Shown: positions 24,950 to 33,883 of the stretch, in pieces
Numbering within the stretch: position 1 is the first letter of the stretch
Layout: each line of letters starts with the position of its first letter
Notes under the pieces: model-generated
What the model saw: the letters and a program-made list of their open reading frames with translations, nothing else
What the model was told of the DNA's origin: nothing
Databases searched by the model: none
Program-made: the position numbers and the translations under genes
NCBI GenBank assembly: GCA_038120295.1
Contig: JAYOLL010000006.1
Span: forward strand, 1 to 64,000
Source of the DNA: JAYOEY01 sp038120295
GTDB taxonomy: Bacteria > Pseudomonadota > Alphaproteobacteria > MPNO01 > UBA2964
DNA length: 64,000 nt
Direction: 5' to 3'

Positions 24950-25926
24950 CAGACGCCGCCCGTCCGTGCCTTCATCGCCGACGGCAGGAGATCCAGAACC
25001 GCGCGCTCGACGCTATCGACCTTCAGGCTTTCCATCAGATTGTCGGTTTTTCGGTGATCAAAACCGGACGCACCGACGATGTCTTCGTATGGGACTTCCG
25101 AAGAAGCTACAGCGCAATGATCGCCCCACGGCCCGTACCGCGCCGGAGGGCTGGGGCCGAACAGCCCGACCGTCGGCACGCCGGCAGCTGCCGCCATGTG
25201 CATCAGACCGGAATCGTTCCCGACGAACAGGTCGCACCGGGCAAGACAGGCGGCCGTTTCCTCCAGCGATCGATTGCCGACGAGATCAATGGTTTTCTCA
25301 CGCGGCAGAAGATCAAGAAGCGGCGTCGCGATGTCGCGTTCGCCTGGACCTCCGAACACGGCAAGCCGCGCGCCGGGCATACACCCGTCGTCAGCTGTGA
25401 GGCGCCCGGCAAGTCCGGCGAATTTTTCCGCCGGCCAGATCTTGGGCAGCCAGTTCGCCGTCGCTCCATACCCGATGAGCGGCGCTCCCTCCGGCATCGC
25501 CTGCGACGCCTTTTCCCGCGCGGCATCCGAAACCCAGAGGGTCGGCGCGGGCGGCGGATTCAGGTCGAACAGAGCGCCCAGTTCAGCGACACGATGCGTC
25601 GTCATGGAGGCAGGTCCGGCCTTGAGAATCTTTCGCGCACGCGTGACCAGCAGCCAGGCGAGCGCAGACGCTCTCAGATCCACGACAAGATCCCATCTCG
25701 TCCCGCAGACCTTGCTCCAAAGGGAAAGCCAGTGTCCTGCCAGGGCGCGCTTGGCCAGCGGGATGACCCGAACGACTCCGGGCGCGGAGGCGAACAGAGG
25801 CGCCGGCAGCGGTCCGCAGGCAACAGTTACGCGGGCGCCGGAATAACGGGACAGGAGATACGACAGGATACCGGTCGAAAGAACCGCGTCGCCGATGCGT
25901 GTTGAGGTGACAAACAGAATATTCAT
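24949..25926 (-). CDS. glycosyltransferase family 9 (heptosyltransferase-like)
   Basis: This 325-residue protein begins NILFVTSTRIGDAVLSTGIL, the diagnostic N-terminus of GT9 (ADP-heptose:LPS heptosyltransferases). It contains the C-terminal motif GNDSGLMHMAAAAGVPTVGLFG (donor binding). Such enzymes extend the LPS core from the cytosolic face of the inner membrane. The start at 25926 fits the family; the frame runs upstream to 26049 but adds no conserved sequence. No strong ribosome-binding site is visible. It is the first gene of the glycan operon, divergent from ygfZ. Whether the sugar is heptose cannot be told. Confidence 0.88.
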   Translation of the reverse strand: MNILFVTSTRIGDAVLSTGILSYLLSRYSGARVTVACGPLPAPLFASAPGVVRVIPLAKRALAGHWLSLWSKVCGTRWDLVVDLRASALAWLLVTRARKILKAGPASMTTHRVAELGALFDLNPPPAPTLWVSDAAREKASQAMPEGAPLIGYGATANWLPKIWPAEKFAGLAGRLTADDGCMPGARLAVFGGPGERDIATPLLDLLPREKTIDLVGNRSLEETAACLARCDLFVGNDSGLMHMAAAAGVPTVGLFGPSPPARYGPWGDHCAVASSEVPYEDIVGASGFDHRKTDNLMESLKVDSVERAVLDLLPSAMKARTGGV

Positions 25927-26090
25927 GCCAAAAATCAGCGCGCGCCGTTCCAAGCCGATCAGGATACGAAAATCGAAGACATTTCCATATCTTGTCTCTG
26001 CGCAACCGTGATACCACCATAGAACGGGTAGCCATAGGACGGAAATCAATGAACCGATTCGTATTCGTCGGGGACCGGGGGTAAGAAGCG

Positions 26091-26969
26091 ATGGCGCTTT
26101 TCTGCGAACTGGAGACCCGAGCGCTTCTGTCCCTCTCCGGAGAGGACGTTATTCCCTTTCTTCAGGGGGTCGTGACAAATGATGTCGAACCGCTGATGGA
26201 CGGCCGCTCTGTTTTTGCCGCTCTGCTGACCCCGCAGGGAAAATACCTTCACGACTTTATTCTTGTCCGGAGCGGAGAGCTCATTCTGCTCGACACCAGG
26301 AAAGAGCGGATCGACGATCTCAAACGACGGCTATCGATGTACCGGCTGCGCGCGAAGATCGATATCCGGGATGTGACCGAAGATATGGCGGTTTTTGCCC
26401 TGTTGGGCGACGATGCTTTTGAGGCTGCCTCGCTCGACGGAGATGCCGGGCTTGCCTGCGAGCGGAATGACGGGGTGGTGACGATCGACCCACGCCTTCG
26501 CGCACTCGGGCTTCGCGCGATTCTGCCCCGCGCGCTGGGCGCCGCCCTGCTGACCGATATCGGCTTCACACCGGCATCCAGCAAAGAATACGACGCCCAT
26601 CGAATTGCACAGGGCGTCGTCGAGACCCTGCAGGCAGAAGCGATCTATCCGCTGGAAGCCGGCTTCGACGAGCTCAATGGCGTTTCCTTTACCAAGGGCT
26701 GTTATGTCGGTCAGGAAGTAACCGCCAGGATGAAGACCCGCAAACTCGTCCGAAAGCGCATTCTTCCGATGACCATCGACCAGGGCAGCCCGTGCGGCAG
26801 CGTAACGCTGCAGGGCGCAGCCGTCGGCGAGATGATCGAGAGCACCGAAGGAGCCGGGCTCGCGCTTGTCCGGCTTGAAGATGCCGATCGGATTCTGGCT
26901 GCCGGCGACGCCCTTTCCTGTGGAGAATCCCGCCTTCTCGCCACCAGACCGGACTGGATGAATTTCTAG
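26091..26969 (+). CDS. ygfZ: folate-binding protein YgfZ (iron-sulfur cluster maintenance)
   Basis: The 292-residue protein is a GcvT-like fold that uses tetrahydrofolate to help repair or assemble some Fe-S enzymes. The hallmark motif KGCYVGQEVTAR (about residues 201-212), with its redox-relevant Cys, is intact. The N-terminal region (GEDVIPFLQGVVTNDV) matches too. It lies alone between the glycan operon and the bactofilin gene, with about 130 bases on the far side. The upstream start signal is modest. Confidence 0.93.
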   Translation: MALFCELETRALLSLSGEDVIPFLQGVVTNDVEPLMDGRSVFAALLTPQGKYLHDFILVRSGELILLDTRKERIDDLKRRLSMYRLRAKIDIRDVTEDMAVFALLGDDAFEAASLDGDAGLACERNDGVVTIDPRLRALGLRAILPRALGAALLTDIGFTPASSKEYDAHRIAQGVVETLQAEAIYPLEAGFDELNGVSFTKGCYVGQEVTARMKTRKLVRKRILPMTIDQGSPCGSVTLQGAAVGEMIESTEGAGLALVRLEDADRILAAGDALSCGESRLLATRPDWMNF

Positions 26970-27096
26970 CCCCGATACAGGCGCCGTTCGTGCGCCGAAG
27001 AACAGCTCTTAACCGTTTCTATACCACCCGCTGGTATGTCTGGTGCGGCATACAGCTTGCCTGCCGCAACCAGCGGCCCCGTTGAGAGACGCACCC

Positions 27097-27948
27097 ATGT
27101 TCCGATCCCGCAAGGCGACTGCGCCGAAGACTGAAGAACCTTTCCGCCCCCTTTGCTATGCCGATGTCCAGCCGATACCTCCCGAAGGAAGCCCGGACGT
27201 CGATATTCCGGCTTCGGACGACGACCGGCAGACCGATATGACGAACGACGCCCTCCCTTCCGATCCGGACGGCGCACAGGGAGCGGACGTCATGGCCCAG
27301 ATGGCGATGGCGAAGAAATACGCCGTTGAATCGAACCGTATACCGGAAGAAGCCGTTTCCAACCCTTTGCCGGAAGATCCTTCGAGGCTCTATATCGGCG
27401 GCGACATACGCATGAAGGCAGAGGTCGAGGCCTGTGGCGTTATCCAGGTCGACGGTCATATCGAGGCATCTGCTACCTGCCGCGAACTGAAGGTTGCCAC
27501 AACCGGAACGATGATCGGCAACCTCACCGTCGACAGCGCCGAAATCGAGGGCACGTTCGAGGGGACGCTCACTGTTTCCGGCAAGCTCACAATCCGGTCC
27601 ACCGCGCACGTGACCGGCGACATCAAGTACGGGAGCATCGAGGTTGAGAACGGCGGGCATCTGTCAGGCCTGGTCGGAGAAGCGCCTGCGAGCGCCGGAG
27701 AAGCCCAGCCGGTACCGTCGGCGTCGAGCGAGGTTCCTACGAACCCGCCTTCCCAGAACGCCCGGACTCAGGATGAGGCGGCGGAGAGTGGAGCCCAGCC
27801 GGGAAATAATGGCAAAACGCCGCCGAGCAGACCGCTTGGCCCTCTGAAACTGAACCTGAAAAAGGCAACGGACGGTGAAAAACTGGAGAACGCGGGCAAT
27901 CAGCCTACCCCTCCGGCACCTGTGGCTCAGCCGGAAATGCCGATCTGA
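27097..27948 (+). CDS. bactofilin (polymer-forming cytoskeletal protein)
   Basis: The 283-residue protein has the bactofilin core: a right-handed beta-helix of repeated turns such as VIQVDGHIEASATCRELKV and GTFEGTLTVSGKLTIRST, at about residues 105-195. Flexible Pro/Ala-rich tails flank it on both sides. Bactofilins form filaments that localise cell-wall enzymes or chromosome partners. I place the start at ATG 27097 (GAGAGAC upstream); the frame from 27043 adds a short unsupported extension. The C-terminal tail is unusually long and Lys/Pro-rich. Confidence 0.92.
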   Translation: MFRSRKATAPKTEEPFRPLCYADVQPIPPEGSPDVDIPASDDDRQTDMTNDALPSDPDGAQGADVMAQMAMAKKYAVESNRIPEEAVSNPLPEDPSRLYIGGDIRMKAEVEACGVIQVDGHIEASATCRELKVATTGTMIGNLTVDSAEIEGTFEGTLTVSGKLTIRSTAHVTGDIKYGSIEVENGGHLSGLVGEAPASAGEAQPVPSASSEVPTNPPSQNARTQDEAAESGAQPGNNGKTPPSRPLGPLKLNLKKATDGEKLENAGNQPTPPAPVAQPEMPI

Positions 27949-27957
27949 CCGGAAGAT

Positions 27958-29091
27958 CTATTCGACGGGTTCGAGGCGCAACAGCTTGCCGGGATCGTCG
28001 TCTATCGCCAGGTAGACAAACCCGTCCGGCCCGGTACGGACATCGCGAATGCGTCCGACCGCGTCCTCGAGCAAGCGTTCTTCGCTTTTGACCCGGTCGC
28101 CCTCCAGCTCGATCCTCACCAGCAAATTTCCTGCCAGCGCCCCGACGAACAGGCTGTTTCTCCATTTCGGGAATTTATCGCAGCGATAGAACGCCATGCC
28201 CGACGGAGCAATTGACGGCACCCAGAAATATAGCGGCTGCTGCATGCCAGGAGACGACCGGCCGATCCCGATCCTCGACCCGTCATAATTGACCCCATGG
28301 GTGATTACGGGCCAGCCGTAGTTGGCACCCCTGCGGATGATATTGATCTCGTCTCCACCGCGTGCGCCGTGCTCGTGAGTCCAGACTGCGCCGGTACGCG
28401 GATTGATATCCATGCCCTGTGGATTGCGGTGACCGTATGACCAGATTTCGGGGCTGGAGCCGGTGTCGCCGGCGAACGGATTGTCGGGCGGCACCGAGCC
28501 GTCATCGCGCAGACGGATCACGGAGCCGGAATGATCGGCGAGCCGCTGGGCGCGCGGCATATCGCCGCGGTCGCCCGTCGTCAGAAAGAGGTACCCCTGC
28601 CTGTCGAACGCCATCCGCCCGCCGAAATGGCGCCCGCCATAAGCGCCGGGCGCGGCGTGGAAGATCTGCCTCGCCTGGGTAAGCCTGTGCCCGGAAGTAT
28701 CGTACTTGAATCTTGTCACACGGGTATTGATGCCGCCGGAACCCTCCGCAGCATAAGATAGATAAATCCAGCCGTTAGAGCCGTATTTCGGATGCAGCAC
28801 GACATCGAAAAGACCGCCCTGCCCGCCGACCGCGATATCCGGCACACCCGCAATCGGCCTGGGATCGAGCTTGCCGTCCCGGACCAGCCGCAGCTGCCCG
28901 GCCCGTTCCGTCACCAGCATTCCGCCGTCCTGTAAAAACGCCATGCTCCACGGGTGGTTCAACCCGTCAGCAACCACCACAACGCGGAAATCATGCAGTT
29001 CCGATTTAACAGTCTGCGCCGGCACATCGCCGCCATTGCAGGCTGCAAGGAAAAGGGACGCGACAATCAGAGCAAGAAGACGGCGGGTCAT
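27958..29091 (-). CDS. PQQ-type sugar dehydrogenase-fold lipoprotein
   Basis: The 377-residue protein is a six-bladed beta-propeller of the soluble glucose/sorbosone dehydrogenase family. It begins with a lipoprotein signal (LIVASLFLAAC, Cys18). The family motif around NPQGMDINPRTGAVWTHEHG (near residues 222-241) and the catalytic-type His (HPWSMAF near residue 46) are present. Members oxidise aldoses with PQQ or are orphan; activity here is not proven. It is convergent with bactofilin, only 9 bases away, and without a visible terminator between them. Confidence 0.88.
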   Translation of the reverse strand: MTRRLLALIVASLFLAACNGGDVPAQTVKSELHDFRVVVVADGLNHPWSMAFLQDGGMLVTERAGQLRLVRDGKLDPRPIAGVPDIAVGGQGGLFDVVLHPKYGSNGWIYLSYAAEGSGGINTRVTRFKYDTSGHRLTQARQIFHAAPGAYGGRHFGGRMAFDRQGYLFLTTGDRGDMPRAQRLADHSGSVIRLRDDGSVPPDNPFAGDTGSSPEIWSYGHRNPQGMDINPRTGAVWTHEHGARGGDEINIIRRGANYGWPVITHGVNYDGSRIGIGRSSPGMQQPLYFWVPSIAPSGMAFYRCDKFPKWRNSLFVGALAGNLLVRIELEGDRVKSEERLLEDAVGRIRDVRTGPDGFVYLAIDDDPGKLLRLEPVE

Positions 29092-29179
29092 ATGGCCTCC
29101 AGGGATAACCGTTTCCCGACTAACATTTGACGTTCGCGAAAAATTTCAAGCCGGACCCGATACGCCAGGCGTCCGCCCC

Positions 29180-29671
29180 CTACAGAATAAAACTCACCGC
29201 CCCCAGCGGACCGAGTTCGGTCGGGTCGAGAATCGCCCGACGTTCGGCAATTCTGAGTCCGTCGGATGTCGCCTTCAACCGGTAGCGATAACGACCTACA
29301 TACATTCGAAGCGGCGCGCCGCGCTTGTAGCGATAAACCGTAAAATTGGCTGAGACGGAAATCTCGTCGGCATCGCGCTCCAGGATCCGCACATTAGCGA
29401 TCATTCGGCGCGTCCGGCTATGCGGAAACTCGGCATGCGCCTCGGTATCCTTGAGACGCTTTACGCGCGCGCGAATACGATGAATATCGTCGGCAATGGT
29501 AAACAGCGCGTTGCGATGATCGCTGTCCGGCGCATCATTCGAGGGCACGAAATAACCCGCATCCTCGGTCAGCAGGTCGAGCCACTCGTCGAGCCTCCAC
29601 TCGTCGAGAAGCGCCGCCTCCTCGAACAGGAAGTCTTCGATATCGGTGCGCGTAACGGATGCCGCGTTCAT
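29180..29671 (-). CDS. aromatic-ring-hydroxylating dioxygenase, small (beta) subunit
   Basis: The 163-residue protein has the NTF2-like fold of ring-hydroxylating dioxygenase beta subunits. The typical motif is EAALLDEWRLDEWLDLLTED near the N-terminus, followed by a His-containing segment (DSDHRNALF). It pairs with the alpha subunit encoded just upstream; the start codon overlaps the alpha stop as ATGA, so the two are translated together. No ferredoxin or reductase gene follows, so electron-transfer partners must be encoded elsewhere. Confidence 0.9.
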   Translation of the reverse strand: MNAASVTRTDIEDFLFEEAALLDEWRLDEWLDLLTEDAGYFVPSNDAPDSDHRNALFTIADDIHRIRARVKRLKDTEAHAEFPHSRTRRMIANVRILERDADEISVSANFTVYRYKRGAPLRMYVGRYRYRLKATSDGLRIAERRAILDPTELGPLGAVSFIL

Positions 29672-30960
29672 AAGGCCGCCATCATCAGCCGGTTCCATTC
29701 CCGCCAGAAGGCGCGGAGATGCTCCTCGTCGGTATTAAGCTGTTCGCCTTCCTTGTTCATACCGCGCGACATGACCGACCATTGCGCCTCTTTCCAGGTG
29801 GCGAGGCCCGCCTGAACCGATTCCAGCGCCTCAACGTCATCCGGCGTCGCAAAACCGCCCGGCCCGTAGAACGTGAGGAAACTGTCGAGGCGGCGCGCCC
29901 GCGCGCTTGCCGACTCCTCGACCGGTCCCAGCGCCCAGGCCGTGACCCGCATCTGATCGACCGCCACCGGCCAGAACGCCCGGATGGTCACAGACGAACC
30001 GTCATTGATGACGAGGTTAGGGAAGATCACCAGGTTGCGGTTGGTGTCGGCAACGCGCGCCGCGCGCTCTTCGCCCAGCCTCCCGATCAATTCCTTTCGG
30101 ATTGTCTCGATCTCCGGCTTGGCCTCTTCGCCGTATATCGAAATCCACCGCGCCACCGGGCGGCCTCGGAAATTGATATTGTCGATCACCGCATGACCGT
30201 TTCCCAGCCCCTTGCCGATGCCTTTCGACGGCAACAGAAGACCCTGGCCCGCCGGTGGCTCGACCGTAACGCCGGAATCCTTCATGTAGTCCAGCCAGGT
30301 CTTGTGGGTCGTCAGCAGGTGGTAGTCGTCGAACGAGTTCTCAACCAGCAGCTTCCAGTTGGCGCGGATATCATATTCCTGCGTTCCCTGGACCACTTCC
30401 ATCGACCGGGTCGGCGACTGGTCGACGATCAGATCGATATATTCCTTCGCACCTGCCAGATAATCTTCCAGCGGCGCGGCGGCAGGATTGAAGGACACGA
30501 ACCAGAACCCGGCATAGGAATCCACCTGCGGCGGCTCAGCAAGAGCGAATTCGTTCTTGTCGAATCCCGGCGGATAGGAGTCTTCCCCCGGAACGCCAAC
30601 CAGCTTGCCGTCCCGATCGTAGGACCAGCCATGATAAAAGCAGTTGTAGCGCCGCGTATTGCCGCAGGGCTCGCGGCACACCTGCGCTGCGCGGTGCTGG
30701 CAGGCATTCAGAAAAACCCTGATGTCGCCCTTGCTGTCGCGACAAAAGATTACCGGCCGGCCGCAAACGTTGCGGGTGACGAAATCGCCGGGTTCGCGGA
30801 TTTCCGATTCGTGGCCGCAATAGATCCAGGACTGTTCGAAAACCGCTTCGCGTTCCCGCTCGAAGACATCGGGGTCCGCCAGCGTTCGCCGGTTCAGCCG
30901 GAACGTCATGTTTTCGGGGTCATCGACGATATAGGGCGTCTGGGTGACGGTATCGGGCAT
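29668..30960 (-). CDS. Rieske [2Fe-2S] ring-hydroxylating dioxygenase, large (alpha) subunit
   Basis: The 430-residue alpha subunit has the Rieske ligands C-x-H (near residues 86-88, NACQHRAAQ) and C-x2-H (near 106-109, NCFYHGW). The mononuclear iron site is in FDDYHLLTTHKTW (near residues 208-220; two His, with the Asp nearby). It hydroxylates an aromatic or related substrate with O2 and NADH via partner proteins. I start at the ATG at 30960 (AGGAAG upstream); the frame continues to 31500 only by chance. It is divergent from the UbiD-like gene, which suggests one pathway. The substrate is unknown. Confidence 0.93.
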   Translation of the reverse strand: MPDTVTQTPYIVDDPENMTFRLNRRTLADPDVFEREREAVFEQSWIYCGHESEIREPGDFVTRNVCGRPVIFCRDSKGDIRVFLNACQHRAAQVCREPCGNTRRYNCFYHGWSYDRDGKLVGVPGEDSYPPGFDKNEFALAEPPQVDSYAGFWFVSFNPAAAPLEDYLAGAKEYIDLIVDQSPTRSMEVVQGTQEYDIRANWKLLVENSFDDYHLLTTHKTWLDYMKDSGVTVEPPAGQGLLLPSKGIGKGLGNGHAVIDNINFRGRPVARWISIYGEEAKPEIETIRKELIGRLGEERAARVADTNRNLVIFPNLVINDGSSVTIRAFWPVAVDQMRVTAWALGPVEESASARARRLDSFLTFYGPGGFATPDDVEALESVQAGLATWKEAQWSVMSRGMNKEGEQLNTDEEHLRAFWREWNRLMMAAL

Positions 30961-31041
30961 AGGTCCGGTCTTCCTGTGGGTTGGGAGCATTATAATTGCT
31001 CGCGGGGGCTCCTCAAGCACCAGCCCTGTTCCGGATGGAAA

Positions 31042-31067
31042 TTCCATGTCAAATTTCGGACATGGAA
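31042..31067. promoter_or_regulatory. inverted repeat overlapping the UbiD start
   Basis: TTCCATGTC-AAATTTCG-GACATGGAA is a perfect 9-bp inverted repeat with an 8-base spacer in the divergent Rieske/UbiD region. It covers the ATG at 31062. It could be a regulator site for both genes, or could fold in the mRNA and control UbiD translation. The symmetry is seen; a binding partner is not known. Confidence 0.5.
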
Positions 31068-32603
31068 AACACAGACAACATCCCAACTCCCAATTCCGTT
31101 CCCGCCGCCGACGACAACCGGCGCGGGCCCGAAGACCTCCGCGCATGGATCGAGGCAGTAGAGGCCGATGGCGGACTACATCGCGTGACGGCGCCGGTTT
31201 CCGCACACGAGGAACTCGCAGCGGCGACTTACATGGTGGCGCAGGACGAGGACGCACCGGCATTGCTGTTCGAAAATATCGCCGACGACGAGAGCGGCAC
31301 CAGCGTGTTGTCGAACATGCTGGGCTCCAGCCGCCGGCGGTTTGCGCTCGCCGTGGGAATCGACCCGGATCTCTCCACCCAGGAAATGATCGGCGCCATG
31401 CGCCAGCGGGCGAAACGGCGGCTCGCGCCGGACCATGTGCCGGTCGACCGGGCGCCGGTAAACGAGATCGTCCTGACTGGCGACGATATCGACATGACAA
31501 AGCTGCCCGCGCCGCGCTTCTGGCCGCGCGACGGCGGCGACTACATCGGTACCGGCGACATTACCTTTACCCGCGATCCCGACTCGGGCCGCATCAATGT
31601 GGGCTGCTACCGACAGATGGTTCAGGGTCCGAGACGAATCGGCATGTACTGTTCGCCCGGCAAGCACGGGTTGCTCGACCGCGAAGCCTGGTGGGCGCGG
31701 GGCGAACCGTGCGAGGTGGTGGCCGCCTACGGAATCGACCCCGTACCCTTCATGGTCGCGGCGCAATCCTACGACTCGAACGTATCCGAACTGGACATCA
31801 TCGGCGGCATTCTGGGCCGTCCGATGGAGCTAACGGATGGGGTGGCGGTATCCCTGCCGATCCCGGCGCGCGCCGAAATCGTCATCGAAGGAACGGTCGC
31901 CCAGGGCGATGTCGCGCTGGAAGGGCCGCTGGGCGAATTCACCGGCTATTACGGACGGCCCGAATCCGACCAGCCGGTGATCGAGGTCAAGGCGCTGCAT
32001 ATGCGGCGCAACCCGATCCACACCGCCGCCCTGATGGCGGACTACCCCGCCTGCGAAATCGGTGCCTACTACGCCATCATGCGCTCTGCCGCGATCTGGG
32101 AAGACCTTGAACGGTTCGGCATTCCAGGGATCGAGGGCGTCTATACCCATCCCGCCGCTGCGTCCGGCTGGGGCATGACGGTGGTATCGGTGCGCCAGCG
32201 TTACGCCGGCCATGTCGCCCAGGTCCTCGCGTCGGCGGCGCAGTGCCCAGCGGGCGCCTACTATTCGAAATGGATTATCGCGGTCGATCACGATGTCGAT
32301 CCCGCCGACATGAACCAGGTCATGTGGGCGATGTCGACCCGCTGCCACCCGAGCGAGGATATCGATATCCTGCGCAAGACCTGGTCGACCGGGCTCGACC
32401 CCAGCCGGTTCGATCCGGAGCTACGGCCCTACGGGTCGAAGGCGCTGATAGACGCCTGCATTCCGCATATCCACCTGAAGGATTATCCGGTCCGGACCCT
32501 CATTCGCCGTTCCGCCCACGACCGAGTCGCGGAACGTTGGGAAGAGCTGGGCCTGCCGGGTTCGCCGCCCGATGTACGGGCGCTGGACGACATCGAGGGT
32601 TAG
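31062..32603 (+). CDS. UbiD-family decarboxylase (prFMN-dependent)
   Basis: The 513-residue protein belongs to the UbiD/FDC family, which uses prenylated FMN to decarboxylate, or reversibly carboxylate, unsaturated and aromatic acids. The family segment EGPLGEFTGYYG (near residues 287-298) carries the catalytic Glu, and the Arg partner is in the preceding helix. No ubiX-like prFMN maker is adjacent. It is divergent from the Rieske dioxygenase, which suggests the two act on one aromatic substrate. The chosen start covers an inverted repeat; the frame also allows ATG 31035. There is no good Shine-Dalgarno. Confidence 0.92.
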   Translation: MENTDNIPTPNSVPAADDNRRGPEDLRAWIEAVEADGGLHRVTAPVSAHEELAAATYMVAQDEDAPALLFENIADDESGTSVLSNMLGSSRRRFALAVGIDPDLSTQEMIGAMRQRAKRRLAPDHVPVDRAPVNEIVLTGDDIDMTKLPAPRFWPRDGGDYIGTGDITFTRDPDSGRINVGCYRQMVQGPRRIGMYCSPGKHGLLDREAWWARGEPCEVVAAYGIDPVPFMVAAQSYDSNVSELDIIGGILGRPMELTDGVAVSLPIPARAEIVIEGTVAQGDVALEGPLGEFTGYYGRPESDQPVIEVKALHMRRNPIHTAALMADYPACEIGAYYAIMRSAAIWEDLERFGIPGIEGVYTHPAAASGWGMTVVSVRQRYAGHVAQVLASAAQCPAGAYYSKWIIAVDHDVDPADMNQVMWAMSTRCHPSEDIDILRKTWSTGLDPSRFDPELRPYGSKALIDACIPHIHLKDYPVRTLIRRSAHDRVAERWEELGLPGSPPDVRALDDIEG

Positions 32604-32622
32604 GGAAGTTTTCCCGGTCGCC

Positions 32623-33447
32623 TCAAAGGCACAGCCCGGGCTTGCCGAGCGCTTCTTCAAGGAGCTTGCAGGTTACGATATTAAAGGCCTCGTCGACCGT
32701 ATCGACCTTGTGCAAAAGGTCGACATCGTCCGGCGAAATGGTTCCGTACTCGACCAGAACATCGAAATCGAGGAACCGGTCCCAGAAATCCCGCCCGTAC
32801 AGGATTATCGGCAGCGATTTCCTGATTTTTCCCGTCTGCACCAGAGTCAGGGACTCGAAAAGTTCGTCCAGCGTTCCGAACCCGCCCGGCATCAGGACGA
32901 CCGCTTTCGCCATATACAGAAACCAGAACTTCCGCATGAAGAAATAATGGAACTGAAAATCAAGCCGCCGCGTGATGAAGGGGTTGTTTTCCTGTTCGTG
33001 GGGTAGCGATATCCCGAGGCCGATATTCACGCCTTTGGCTTCCGACGCGCCGCGATTGGCGGCTTCCATTATTCCCGGCCCACCACCAGTGCAGATAACG
33101 AAGCGGCGTTCCGTCTGATCCAGCTGTTTCGACCAGTCGGTCAGGCGGAAGGTCAGGTCGCGCGTATCCTCGTAGTAGCGCGACATGCGAAGGTCGCGTT
33201 CCGCAAGCGATACATCGCCATTGCCTGCCTTCGCATCCGCAACAGCCTTTTCCGCCGCCTCGCGGGATTTTATCCGGGCCGAACCGAATACAAGGACCGT
33301 ATCCCTGATATGGCTGTCCTCGAACCTTTCGAGCGGTTCCAGATACTCCGCAAGAAGGCGGAGCGGGCGGGCGTCCGGCCCCTCCATAAACTCCAGGTTT
33401 CGATAGGCCTTTTCCGCCTGTTTTCCGGATTTTTCGCGGTCAGCCAC
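32623..33447 (-). CDS. LOG family protein (longer, TIGR00730-like paralogue)
   Basis: This 274-residue protein is a second LOG-type nucleoside monophosphate hydrolase. The signature here is VVLMPGGFGTLDELFESL (near residues 191-208), after a nucleotide loop VICTGGGPGIMEAANRG (near 112-128). An extra N-terminal helical part of about 80 residues distinguishes it from the paralogue at 5488. The GTG start (GGAGGAAAGG upstream) overlaps the thioesterase stop by 8 bases. It is the last gene of the TRAP/HyuAB operon, an odd partner for a hydrolase operon. Confidence 0.9.
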   Translation of the reverse strand: MADREKSGKQAEKAYRNLEFMEGPDARPLRLLAEYLEPLERFEDSHIRDTVLVFGSARIKSREAAEKAVADAKAGNGDVSLAERDLRMSRYYEDTRDLTFRLTDWSKQLDQTERRFVICTGGGPGIMEAANRGASEAKGVNIGLGISLPHEQENNPFITRRLDFQFHYFFMRKFWFLYMAKAVVLMPGGFGTLDELFESLTLVQTGKIRKSLPIILYGRDFWDRFLDFDVLVEYGTISPDDVDLLHKVDTVDEAFNIVTCKLLEEALGKPGLCL

Positions 33448-33883
33448 CGACCTTTCCTCCAAGCGCCGTGCGAGCCGCATCCGGTATCGGGGTCGAGGAA
33501 AAAGTCGACGGGTCCGCCGGGTCCCCCTTGCACCAGACGCGTTTTTCCCAGCCTTCGGCCGCGATACGATCGCTGTTTGTAAAGATGTGGCTGACCGTAA
33601 AGGAACTGGTACCCCACTCGGACACGAAACTCTCGACGGACAGCAAATCGCCGAATTTGCTCGGCGACCGGTAATCGGCATGAGCCGACAGAATAGGGAT
33701 GCCGAGCGCACCCCAGTCTTCCTGCCATTTTTCCCACTCGATGCCGGCAGCCTTGAACAAATAGTAAGCGCTCTCGTCCATCCAGCGAAAATAGTTGCCG
33801 TAGAAGGTGATGCCGGCGGGGTCCGCATCGGTCCACAGAACGCGGATTTCGTGGATGTTTTTGAAACCAGGCTCATTGGCCAT
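33440..33883 (-). CDS. acyl-CoA thioesterase (4-hydroxybenzoyl-CoA type hotdog)
   Basis: The 147-residue protein has the hotdog pattern: the N-terminal WTDADPAGITFYGNYFRWMDES contains the Asp of the active site (DADPAGITFYGNY, near residues 18-30). Such proteins hydrolyse aromatic or short acyl-CoA thioesters. It overlaps HyuB as TGATG and the LOG gene by 8 bases. In this operon it could release a CoA-bound product of the imported compound, but the substrate is unknown. Confidence 0.88.
   Translation of the reverse strand: MANEPGFKNIHEIRVLWTDADPAGITFYGNYFRWMDESAYYLFKAAGIEWEKWQEDWGALGIPILSAHADYRSPSKFGDLLSVESFVSEWGTSSFTVSHIFTNSDRIAAEGWEKRVWCKGDPADPSTFSSTPIPDAARTALGGKVGG

Noticed and set aside
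30961..31500. N-terminal extension of the Rieske alpha subunit
   Set aside because: The extension is Arg/Pro-rich, not conserved in dioxygenases and overlaps the UbiD gene; the ATG at 30960 has a ribosome-binding site.
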